Shown one piece after another: positions 24,556 through 36,800 of a stretch of DNA of 64,000 nucleotides (position 1 is its first letter; each line of letters starts with the position of its first letter). A model generated the notes under the pieces. It saw only the letters and a list, made by a program, of their open reading frames with translations, was not told where the DNA came from and did no database searches. The translations under genes were made by a program, and so were the position numbers. Origin of the DNA: Gentiana macrophylla. Its lineage: Eukaryota > Streptophyta > Magnoliopsida > Gentianales > Gentianaceae. The stretch covers positions 51,353,947-51,417,946 of the forward strand of contig CM047806.1 of NCBI GenBank assembly GCA_026214975.1, read 5' to 3'.

Positions 24556-24715
24556 TGTTAGGATATTTATAGATAGTATTTATATTTATTGTGTTCATAT
24601 TCTGTATTTATTACACGATATTGTGTTCACATTGTACTAGATGTATATATATATATACCTTGTACTGTACACACAATTCATCAATAGAAAATACTTTCTC
24701 ACAATTATCTATCAC
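24556..24715 (+). repeat. 3' LTR of element 3
   Basis: It begins TGTTAGGATATTTATAG right after the polypurine tract and ends near ctatcaca at 24715. The length of 160 bp is typical of short Ale/Retrofit-group LTRs. The matching 5' LTR is not in the window. The 3' boundary is set by the first plausible CA end and is approximate. Confidence 0.65.
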
Positions 24716-24965
24716 ATTCGATTTTCACATGGTTGATTGGTGTGGTGCACCGGTAGGTGGGGAACAAGTGATAGATCAACTGTGGTACGAATAATAATCC
24801 TCTTACTTTACCCGTGAACCACACAAAACACGCATCTCCCGGAAAAACGCAACAAAGACTTATGAAGCACAGACACGACGACACGAATATGTCACACGAC
24901 ACGATACGGACATGACGACACGTCTAATTCCAAAATTTAAGGATACGACTCGTCAGCAACACATG

Positions 24966-25016
<51 letters not shown>

Positions 25017-25097
25017 GTAAATAAGATTCAGTTGATCAAAAAAATTAAGATTCAAAGAAATATGAATGACTAGACAAACAAAAATACATAATAATAA
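24716..25097. other. Intergenic, with an (AT)n tract
   Basis: No gene is seen. An (AT)n microsatellite occupies 24967-25014. A cgacacga-rich stretch lies at 24865-24930. Confidence 0.6.
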
Positions 25098-26588
25098 TAG
25101 GAGTGAACAAAATAATCACAACCCGGCCCAAATCCGACCTACTTTAACCTGATTCAACCCACAATTGCGGGTTAAAAATAGATTTAAGTTGAGCATGGTT
25201 TTAATATATTTTAACCCGTATTTAATGGGTTGAGTATGGGTTATACCATAAGAAAATACATTTGAACCCAACTCAACCCATATATATTAACTTTTCAACT
25301 TTCAAGATAGACATTTAAACAAAACACTATAACCTATTTTCAAGGGCTGGGCACGGGTTGGTTCGGGTTGGTTTGGAAAGCGCGGGGTCGGTTTGGGGGT
25401 TATAACTTGTACCCCAAACCAAAACAAAATGATTTTGAACCCAATGGTTTGGTTTAATTTGGTTTCGGTTTGGTTTTGGTTTTAGCTTGTCAATTTGTTT
25501 AAGAAGCTATTTTTATGACACAACGGTTTTTTCCATTTACATAAACGATTTAATGTAAAGTGGAACACAAATCACGAAAGGCTTGCCTCAACCTGGAACA
25601 AGCACGGAGGCGATTGGAAGAAGAGGTGGCAATACGCAGAGAGAGAGAGCGTAATGGATTGATGGAGGCAATGTTTGAATGTCGAATTATGAGTCATGGA
25701 AATTGAATAGTGATTTTAGGGTTTTTTTGTTGTTGTAAAACTCAACTTTTATTAATGAAAACTGAAGTTTTACAATGTCACGTCCTGGCACTCTATAAAA
25801 AATAAACGTCATCAACACATGTTCACCACATCCTCAAAACCTTAATCTGTTAAACCCAAGGTGGGAAAATCCGGATACTTCGGTTTTGTAATAGGGACCC
25901 TCTAGTTTATGGTTGTATCGTTAGCTTTTAAATACGGTGTAGTGAAACTAAGTTATTTTGTAGAATAATTAATTCAGGTTGGTTTCGGGTTGGGTTGGTT
26001 AAAAATAAAAATAACCAAACCCAAACCATTATAACTCGGTTTGGTTTCAAACCAAACCAATTCAATTGGTTTGTTACTGGTTTGATTATTTCGGTTTAGT
26101 TTGGACTGATTAATGGTTTGGTTTGGTTTGGTTTTTCGGTTTTTGCTCAGCCCAATATTTTCCATGCACGATAAAACAAACAGTCTAAGAAAATTAAAAA
26201 AAAAAACTACAAGTCTACAAAATGAATAACTATTTTTTAGCCATATTTTTTTTAGTATCAAAACATCAATTCATAGATAAAAAAAGTTCAATATTTTATT
26301 CAATGCTGATATAATCATGCTATATGCATTTATTTTATTACTTGGTTATGAATGTTGAATATTTCCTCCTCTCCAATACCTAAACAATTGAAGAAAGATT
26401 ATCGAATCAATTAATCAACACCAAGAGCATTAAAACTTATAGTCATACTAACCCGCATTTAACAAAACTCGCATGTGTGGTTGAATTTGAATTAGGTTGA
26501 ATATGATTTTAAATTTTTATAACCCGCAACATAAAGGTTGGTATAAGTTTTTATTAAACTCGCACGACCTAAATCATGTGCACCCTTA
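25098..26588. mobile_element. Outer hAT-like MITE (contains a second MITE)
   Basis: The ends are TAGGAGTGAACA and, inverted, TAAGGGTGCACA. Adjacent 8-mers aataataa and cataatac match at six positions, and the left one lies in an ataata repeat. Sub-terminal sequences carry aacccg/cgggtt motifs in opposite orientation at the two ends (25116-25260 and 26448-26575). It is interrupted by the MITE at 25343-26155. No transposase is seen. Confidence 0.55.
25343..26155. mobile_element. Inner hAT-like MITE
   Basis: The left end AGGGCTGGGCA and the right end TGCTCAGCCC form an imperfect inverted repeat. The flanks tattttca (25335-25342) and tattttcc (26156-26163) match at seven of eight bases, as for a hAT target duplication. 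Sub-terminal ggtttggtttcgg motifs face opposite ways at the two ends. The longest minus-strand reading frame across the right end is a translation of this repeat, not a gene. Confidence 0.7.
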
Positions 26589-27278
26589 CATAATACGTAA
26601 ACCTTTGGATTATCTAAAACAAATATTCGACATTCATATGGTTACAAAAGAAAAAATACAAAATTGTTATTGACCTTATAAAAGGTAATTGTGTATCAAC
26701 AAGATTCATATAAACTAAATAACATATTATATGTTAAAATATAATCGATGTTGAAAATCGTTTATTTTAACGTTTCCGTTCAAGAAAGCTTAAATAAAGA
26801 AGAAAAAAAAGTAAAAAAAATATGCATTCAGGTGTGTCGGACACTATAGACGACGTCAGAGGCGGTTGGAAGTGTACCACAAGGCAGTAGACTTGAGGGA
26901 GTAGCTCTATCACTCCTCTTATATTTTACACGGTCGGGCTCCATGTGTTATTCTGATTTTTTCTTGGTTCTGGATCATCTAGTTATACTTGGTCCAGGAT
27001 CACCATAAAATTTACGATCACAATGGGACCCCTCAAAATGGAAAAACACACATTTTACCATAAGAAAAACTACCCGACTTTGAAAAACAAACTGGTGCAC
27101 CTCATGAAAAAAATTCAGGGTCCGTCATTAGACGTCGTGTCTCGAAGGTCATCAGTGTGGTGGATATCAAAATTTTAAATAATATTATTTTAATCGGCCG
27201 ACACTTTTCGGAGACGTGTTAGTCGTATGTCGTGACCGTGTCGGTGTTTCCCGGTAGACCCCCACCCCCACCTCAAAC
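26589..27278. other. Intergenic, no feature recognised
   Basis: AT-rich DNA followed by a more GC-rich stretch at 26830-27280. No coding frame or known repeat is recognised. Confidence 0.5.
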
Positions 27279-27783
27279 CCCTGTTTGCTTTCGGGTTGGA
27301 TTGTGGTTGAATGGATTCAAGAAAGAGAAAGTAAAATAAAATACAATGAAATTGATTATAAAGTTGAAATGTTATGTTGAAATTTGTGTAGTTGAAGAAA
27401 TAATTGGTAAGAATTTTTTTAATGAAATATTATATTGAAAAAATAATAGTTAAATAGTATATAGTAAGTGAATAAAATGAATTGATTAATATTATTTTAT
27501 TTATTGAAATTGAATTGTTGATGAGAGAATTTACAATAAAATAATAAAATAATGATAAATAAAATAATGGAATGAATAAAATTTGGGAAATTTATTTAAA
27601 AGTGCATGGTGATGATTACAGTTAAAGAAGCTTTTTTGAGTGAGTTGTTCTACAGTTAAAAGGTTTGATTTTGTGTGTAAAATGAAGGGCTTTTAGATGA
27701 AGAGAGACTTTTAAATGAAGAGAGAAATACCAAGTCTCTTTTAAATGAAATTTATAAAATTTTGGGTCCGAAACCAAACAAGG
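27279..27783. mobile_element. Probable MITE in the promoter/5' region of the CLT gene
   Basis: The left end CCTGTTTGCTTTCGGG and, inverted, the right end CCTTGTTTGGTTTCGG form imperfect terminal inverted repeats around an AT-rich 0.5-kb body. The CCTGTTTGGTTT-type end resembles Tourist/PIF-Harbinger MITEs, but I found no clear TAA-type target duplication. It overlaps an upstream in-frame ATG (27745), which is therefore unlikely to be the true start of the gene. Confidence 0.45.
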
Positions 27784-27867
27784 TCTACTACTTGTAATGC
27801 GAAGGGGCGGTTAATGTCGTTCGTTGGCCCCGCCTATTCTTCACCCTTTGACTTCCTCCTCTTCTCT

Positions 27868-30800
27868 ATGGATCATCTCTGCTCAACCAGACCATCGATC
27901 CCATTCAATCCCGTTACCAAATTCAAATTTCCGTTGCTGTCACTCCTTCCACCGTTCCATTTTCATACCTTCAATGGCGGCGCCCTCAAGTTAACCCCAA
28001 TGATCAATTCTAACCATAATAATGTTTCTGTTTGGAAGAAGCCATCTTTCCTTCAAAACCCACGCCTTTCAAATTCGAAATTCGCTGTAAAATCTTTGTT
28101 GGGGAACTCCGATGGCCTTTCATCTAGTGGTCCGAATACTAAGGCAGTGATTTTTGGCTCTATAATTACTGTGGCACTTGCCGTCACCAATCGGGTGCTT
28201 TACAAAGTTGCTCTTGTTCCTATGAAGGAGTACCCTTTCTTTCTCGCTCAGCTCAATACTTTCGGGTACATTTATTTTAATATCTTCAAACTTCTGTGTG
28301 CTGGACTCTGCTTTATGTAATTTGTGTTCTTTTGGAACCATTTCATTTATTTTTGAATTTAGTATGCTGTAGTGATACTCTGCAACGATTTAGAGAAAAT
28401 TTCTCTTTGTGCATTGTTAATTTGTTATTATAGAAAGTGAACTTCGTGTATCAGGAAAATTTATGTCGCTCCTAGGTCAAGAGTTAAGGCCCATTTGGAT
28501 TGAAAGATTTGAAGGGAAAAGAAATGATATGATTAGAATTGATTCAAATTCTAGTGTTTGGCATGATTTAGTTTGAAATGATCCGGTTCCTTCCCATCCC
28601 AACAATGTACATACGCGATGTTTTTGTTCACCTGGTGGCCTATTACTTATAGAGAAAATAGATTTGACTTCACAAGGGGGCGATTTTGAGAAATTGACGC
28701 TAGAAAGTGGAATTTTATAATCTCTGTATTATCGAAAATTTTGTTCATAGAGATTGCATTTTTAAAGAATTGGTCAAAAGGACAAAATTTTGCATTTATT
28801 GTCAGGAAAAAAAATCTTGTTAAAAATGACAAAACAAGTGAAAACCCACAACAATATGAAAAAAAAAATCATGAAAACTTACTATGACTATTTGTGTTTT
28901 ATCCACACAAAATGGGGAAAAACCAATTTCTTGGTGCATTTTTGTGATAGTATATTGGGATTTCATAAAAGATAGTTAGTATTGATGGTAAATAGCTAGT
29001 TACATTCAACTAATTTGTTTAATTTTCCCATTACTTCACAAAGTTGAGAATCCCCAAATGTATAAATGAGCATCTAAAGATATGGATATTCAGAAAACTT
29101 ATAAATGAGCATCTAAAGATATGGATATTCAGAAAACTTGTCTAAGAGATATTCTTGCAAGAGCACAAGAGCTTGAGTTTGTTAAACAGAACTTGCATAC
29201 ACAGAGTTCCTCTAACCGCTATAACAAAGTAGACCTCAGTTGGCATCCAAATCTAAGTAGTTTCAGAATACCATTATATGTACCAATTTCCTAGGAACTG
29301 AATTGGGCCTCGGTAATGTCATTGAACTTGGCAATGGCTCGGGTTGGGTTCCTGTCACCCCCTTCTTTTAATAAAGATTTCCTTTTCGTCTCCCTTTAGA
29401 AAAGAAGAAAGGAAAAATAAACCAAATTTTTTAATATTCCTCATTGATCGACTTTAATTGGAAGGTTAATATTTTAGTGTTATGTACTTGTAGACAATGT
29501 TTTATCATGCTGTTCAATTTTATATAAAGATGATATATTGGCCCATTCTGCTGCAGATATGTTGCCATTTATTTTTCCTTTTTGTATCTGAGATACAAAG
29601 CTGGTGTGGTCACTGATGAGATGTTAGGCATTCCCAAATATCGCTTCATGATAATTGGTGGTCTAGAAGCTCTGGGCCTTCTTGCTGGAATGTCATCTGG
29701 AGGTGAGATAAAAGTTTTTCATATGTTTATCTGGTATCTGCAAATATATTCTATTGCATTGATCTCAGTAAGTAATTATATTGCTTCTCTACGTTCTGTG
29801 TTTATGGAGTTTTCTGATCTCTTCAACTTTGAGTTTCTGCTTTGGAAGCAGTTGTTTTTGTGAACAGCTCAAGAGAAATAATAGATGTTGAAGTGTTATA
29901 AATGTTTAAATTACTCACCAACATCTTAAACTATTAGGAGATATGGTAATTCAACATGATATCGAAGCATGAGGTAATGGGTTCAACGCTCTTTACCAAC
30001 ATTTACCACCCTTTTTGTCTTGTCCACATGCTGGCCTCTTTATTAGGCTTTGTGTACCCAATGTTAGAAAACGCCTTTTAAGTGTCCTTGTGTTCTTTGT
30101 TGGTTAGGCTCTTTGTATTAGGTCAACACGCGAGGGGGCATGTTGAAGTCTATAGATGTCGAAGTGACTTACATGTTTGATAAGTTAAGCTTTTGGGAGA
30201 GATGATAATTCAACAATAGAGTCTCACGTGTAGCTGTCTTTTCCTTCCATGTTCTTTTGTTTCAATCTGTTAGTTGAAAACATTATAAAGAGAATACTAG
30301 GATATTATTCTGTCATTTTATTCACTTATATGGAAAAACAGAGCTACAAGATAAGCTCTACTAACTTATTGAACAAGAAATAAACCCTACACAAACAGCC
30401 AACACGACTAATGTCCACACAGGCCCAAATACGGTCCGTCGAGTTGGTGTGTGTATCTCATACATTCCCAACTTGGAACAAATAAATTGAAGGTGCTGAC
30501 CAACAAGTTGCTCCCCTGTTTGAACAAAAAGAGTACAAATCTCCTTTACCACAATCTTATCCCGAATAAAGTGTCGGTCCATTTCAATGTGCTTCGTTCT
30601 CTCATGAAAGACTGGATTCGAGAAAATATATAGAGCTGCTTGGTTATCACGATACAAAGGAACATGTTAATTAATCGGAATCCCAATCTCTTTCAAGAAA
30701 TACCTTATACACGTCAACTCACTGAACGTTGGGGACATTGCTCTGTATTCGGGTTTTGCACTGGATCTTGCCACCAATGTCCGATTCTTACTTTTCCATG

Positions 30801-33800
30801 GCACAAGATTTCTTTCAAAGAAGATACAATATCCTGTAGTAGACCTTCTGTCTGAAGGTGACCCTGCCCAATCTGCATTTGTGAAACCTTCAACTTTGAG
30901 ATGCCCATTGGGTCGATAAATAATACCCAAGCCAGGGGCTAATATCCACAGCATAAATTAAATGGAAACTCAGAATCCTTACCACTGCATCCCAATGGGG
31001 CTTTCTTGGACTCTCAAGAAACTGACTTACCACACTGACTGCATAAGTGATATCCGGTCTCGTAATCGTCATCTAATTAAATGGAAGCTTAGAATCCTGA
31101 GTTTTCTTATAATTTGTTGTCAACGCGTGAAACAGCCAACACGGCTAATATCCACTCAGGCCCAAATACGGCCCAAACCAACACACACGACTTCTAACAC
31201 AATCTACTGTGAACTGTCATTGATGGAAGTATATGAACAGAGTAATGTGGGAAAACGGTTCTGTTAACAAATGATTAAAATTGTGAATACGTCCGCATTA
31301 CCAACAAATGTCATATTCAATAGAACTTGTGGATGTATTCGATAGATAACTGATAGAAAGTTTTTTTGCAGCTATGCTTCCTGGACCAGCAATACCTGTA
31401 CTGAACCAGGTAATATTTGGCCACTGAAAACAAAATTGACTGTCCTGTGATTATTATGTTTGTGGTTCTTTCCTTAAAGGAGGGAGCTTTGTGGCTTTCT
31501 TTAAGTCGATACTGACCTTGTCTCTGCCTTGTACACAATCTTTGTTTAATCCTGTAGCCAAGGGTAGTCCACAGCTATGTTCTGAATCCTCATGTATCCC
31601 CCTACAGGTCACCAAGTCTTTAGAGGGTTTCTATAGGCCTTACTTGATAGAGATCTTGGTCACTATACTTTGGTCATATATGCAGAGAAGATTCACTATT
31701 AACATATTCGGGATGTTATTATGCTAGTCAAAAGTCGACCTAGTTTTTGTAGAAGAGTTTCCTTTGATGCCCATGGCCAATAATTGGAGGTTGCAGAAGT
31801 GGTGCAATATGCAGCATAGAGCAGTCGTGATCTGATACTTTGAGAGTATTCTCAAGTTACCATTAATGTACAGAAAGTGATATATTTATATGAAGAGTGG
31901 TTGTAAAACCAGTTAGGAGATAATTAATTTAACGATGTAACAATATACCAGCAAACAAATCCTAACAACTTCTACTAATCTACACAGTAACACATTTAAG
32001 AAAGGAGTGGCTGTAACCACTTACGAGATACGTATTCTAACAAAGTATCCAAGTACTAACAAACCATTCCTAACTACTACTAATCTACACATAACAGAAA
32101 TCTATAGTACTTTCTACTCGACTCTTGGCTAACTTTGACTAGGATTTTCTGTACCTTTTTGTTTTTTTTTTTTTTTTTTTAAGAAGAAACAAGCTGGGTT
32201 TTGAATGGCATGCATACACAACTGTAATTCAATGCTTCAAAGTATTCCGTGGAAGAGCTTTAGTGAGCAATCTTACTTCCAACCTGTCTTAGAATAAATT
32301 GCCGGTCAATCCCAATGTGTTTCGTCCTGTCATGATGAACCTGATGCTTGGAAATACTTATTGCAGCTTGATTGTCACAGAACAGCTTGATAGAGCTGTC
32401 TTCTTTGATTCCCAACTCAATGAGTACATTTTGTATCCATATTCCCTGACAAATGCCTAGAGCTAGTGCTCCAAGTTTGGCATGTGCACTACTTCTTGCA
32501 ACTGCATTCTGCTTTTCACTCCTCCAATTGACTTGATTACCACAAACATAGGAACAATATCCAGATGTATATTTTTGGTCTGTGACATCTCTTGCCTAGT
32601 CAGCGTCTCAGAATACATTCACACTTCTGTTCTTGTTCTTCTTGTACAGGACGCCTTTTCCCAGAAGTCATCTTAAGATATCTCATGATCCTAGTTATAG
32701 CTTGCATGTGCTAATATGTTGGGCTATTCACAAAGCTAACTGGAAAAGTTATATCATGCCTAGTATGTGAAAGAAAATTAAGTCGTCCGACAAGATGTTG
32801 ATATCTCCCTTGTCCACAGCAGTACAATTCATAGCTGTTTCTATCTTGGTAGAATCCATTGGTGTATTTGAGGTTTACATCCCAACATTCCTATATACTT
32901 CAATTAATTAACGTATACTTTCTTTGTGATACAAGGATACCTAATTTAGCATGCGTAACCTCTATTGCTAAGGTCTGTAATTTTAAAATTTTAATCTAGA
33001 AACCTCTTTAGTCAATAAAGGCAGTGGTATCGGAAACTTCACAATGATTTATAAACAAATAAAATAAAAAACTTATAGATCCTTGTACTTCTGATTAATT
33101 CAACACACGCTAATCTGAAGGCTGTTTCTTTTTAAGGATGATCATTTATAGTTATATGAGCTGCACTGGGATGTCTATGTCATCCAGTTTGGCTTAGTTG
33201 TACTTGTGTGTGGTGACATAGCATGCATTGGATCTCCTTCTTTTTGCATTTACTTCATGGGTTGGCATCATGCTTCAAATGAAAAGGCCATAACTTTTAT
33301 CTGGAGGTTGACTGAAAAACTTGATTTCTTCAATGGACATTAGGTTCCTACTTTATGGCTAAAAACTTGTTTATATATTTAACTAGTGGGTGGCAGAAAG
33401 ATGTTTTCACTAGGCTCATAAGGCTTGTATGCATGAGATGGCATGTACAGAATAACAACTGCTCTAATGTGTCACTATCACATCTATGGATGGAGAACTA
33501 CTAGATCTGTCCCAAAATATAGGCACTTTTAGAGGTTTTCACACAGATTAGGAAGTTCAAAATACATACAATTGTTGTAAAGTAAAGATAAGTGGTTAGA
33601 TGGATACTAAATTAAGGTTAAGATGAAGGAAATGTAATAAATGTTTATTGGTATTTTATCAAGACTTTATTACGGACAAAAATGAACAGTCAAAAAGACC
33701 TATATTTCGAGACGGAGGTAGTACAATTTAAACATCAACTTTATCACTTGGTGCTGCTCTTAAGTCCAACCCGGAAAAACATTACATTACTCGTGGCCCC

Positions 33801-36800
33801 ATTGATTGCTTAGTGAATTTTAAAAGTATAATAGACAGTTGGCCTAGTTCAAAAAAAATAAAAAATTAGACAATTGGCCCAGATGATATTAAAAAAAATG
33901 AAGTAGATTGAGAAAGTATGTTAGCTAAAGAAGTTAATAGCTGTGCTCAGTTTTCTCAAAAAGTACTTTCATGGACCTTTTATTGCAGACATTTTTGGTG
34001 TGGCAATTGGCTTTTTCCACCCTTCTCCTTGGGAGAAAATACTCATTTAATAAAATCATGGGATGCATGCTTGTAGCAGCTGGTGTCATACTTGCCGTCA
34101 CAAGGTTGAAATATCTTTCACTCCCGTAGAGTTTTTATTGATTTCTCTTGATTTTAGTTGTACAAATTTTGGACAAACCCAAACCCCGTTAAAGAGTATG
34201 TTTGAGTTTGTTAGAATTGACAGCTTAGGATTTTTATTTTTTTTTACTTGATGCTTGATGCTTGATGCTTGACGCTTTGAAGAAAAGCCTTTGCCATTCA
34301 TGTTAGCTTGTTATTGTTCAATTTTCGTTTATTGTAGATATTATGGATTGTTAGGGAGTATAAAAGACTTCTAAGTAAATATCATCTTGTTGTGTGTGAG
34401 ATATTGAGTGTTGATTAAGCTGCTAAACGCAAACAGGATGCTTGTAAAAAAGATTATTTCTTCTTATTTCTGTGAGAGGTAAGTCCCACCTTTGTATGTA
34501 CACTCCCAATTAGTTGGGACTCCCTTTAAAACTCTAACAACCTAACAGCCTCAACAGTTTATGATGTAAGGCTGTTGAATTGATTTCAAAATAAAGGCTG
34601 AAACTCTCAGCACTTCAGTTACAATATGAAAAATGTAGAAACTAAGAGAGATTGAGAAGATAAGTATTTTATTATCTTTGGAACTCTTATCGGGTATGAT
34701 AAGAGATAGTACACTTTATAGAAAAAGCCTCCAACGGCTGTAAACTTTAAGTTGCTGAAAAGCAACGGCTATTGAACAGTTAAATCTGTTCAAACAGAAT
34801 TCTAATACGTTAGCTAAGAAAGAAAGGTTAACTAATGCTAAACAAAGATAATTAACATAAAAACACCACTAATCAACACTCCCCCTCAAGGTTGGTTGTA
34901 GATATCAATGCAGCCAAGCTTGTGATGAAGGTGTTGAAAGACTTGATCAGACACAACCTTTAGTCAGGAGATCAGCAATTTGATCTTTTGAGGCCACATG
35001 AACTAGGGAGATCTCTCTATTATCCACATTTTCTCTTATAAAATGTCTATCCACCTCTACATGTTTAAGCAATACACAGAGCAGAGATATTATCACAGAA
35101 GAGTTGTATAGGTATGGAGATAGGCATTTTTAGGTCAGCCATCAGTCTTCTAACCCATATCCCTTCACAGATTCCAAGGCAAATGCTCTGAGCTCAGATT
35201 CAGCACTGCTTCCGGAAACAACATGTTTTTTCTTGCTTCTCCATGTTACAAGGTTTCCCCAAACATAGGTGCAGTATCCAGAAGTGGATCTCATATCAGA
35301 AGTGGATTCACCATAGTCTGCATCTGTGAAAATCCTCTAGATGAATTCTTCTTTAGGAGAAGTCTTTGTCCAAGGTTTTTCTTGAGAAATCTCAGTATCC
35401 TTTCCACAACTTGCATATGCCTCTCAGTGGGATTATGCATGAATTGACTCACCGCACTCTACAAAGAAAAGCAGATGATGTGTCCTGGTATGTGACAAAT
35501 AGATGAGTTTTCCAACTAATCTTTGATATCTCCCTTTGTCAACAAGGGGGCTATCCTTTTCCTTCCTAAGTTTTAGGCCTGGTTCAACAGGGGTATTTGC
35601 TGGCTTACAACTAAGCATCCATGTTTCTTTTAGGAGATTTAAAGTGTATATCCTTTGGGATACATAAATACCTTCTGCATCTGGTAATTTTCATCTCTAG
35701 AAAGTACTTTAGATTTCCTAAATCTTTGATTTTAAACTCTTTTGCAAGAGATTCCTTATCCTTTTTACTTCATCATATCATTCCCAGTTAGGATAATATC
35801 ATCCACATAAACTACTAGGATGGTCAAATTCCCGGGTTTAATGATATTGGTAAAGAGAGTATGATCAGCATGACTTTGACTGAACCCTTGTATGTTAATA
35901 AACTTAGAAAATCTCCTAAACCAAGCCCTTGGGGATTGTTTGAGGCCATAGAGGGGTTTTTTAAGTTTGCACACATCACCCATGTTCCCTAGGTTCTCAA
36001 ACCATGAGGGATGTGCATGTAGACATCCTCTTCCAGAGATCTCCATTAAGGAAGGCATTCTTAATGTCAAGTTGTGTTAGATTCTAGTCCATATTAACTG
36101 CAATGCTTAAGAGGATCCTTGTAGTGTTTAATTTGGCAACAGGAGCAAAGGTTTCATGATAATCAATCCTATAGGATTGAGTGAAACCTTTTGCCACAAG
36201 TCTTGCCTTGTACCTATTAAGGGAGGCATTAGCATGGCATTTTATGGTGAAGATCCATTTGCACCCTATTGGGGTTTTCCCAGTGGGGAGTTTAGTGATA
36301 TCCCAGGTATTATTTTTGTGTAGAGCACTCATTTCTTACTTCAAAGCTTTTTTCCATTTAGGACTAGCTATAGCTTCATGAACATCTTTAGGGATTTGGA
36401 TTGAATCCAAATTCCCTATAAAAGCAGCCTCCTTTGGAGAGATGTTGTGATAAGACAGAAGTATCAGTGTCTTGATTGGCACCGGTGCCTTGACTATCAA
36501 GACTTTGATCTTCAGAGACATCCCCATAGCTATTTCAAAAGTCTCATTTTCAGAACTATGGTTCAAGTCTGATATGTCAGAATCAGGATTCTGAGATATA
36601 GCCTTTATTTTTCTTGAATAAACAATGATCTGTGGATCAGTGGTAGAAGGTTGTTCAGTTCACATTCTCAGATTGCTTCTGACTATTTTCTTCAGCCTAA
36701 GTTGGGTTAGGGACCAATCCAAATTCACAGCCATGCTCATTAAGATCCTGATGGTATTGAGCTTTGCAACAGGGGCAAAGGTTTCATGATAATCAATCCC

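Noticed and set aside
25974..26261. 95-codon minus-strand frame near the MITE
   Set aside because: Made of translated ggtttggtttcgg repeats of the MITE terminus.
27745..27867. Upstream ATG at 27745 as the start of the CLT protein
   Set aside because: It lies inside a probable MITE and would add a non-family leader; starts at 27814 or 27868 are more plausible.
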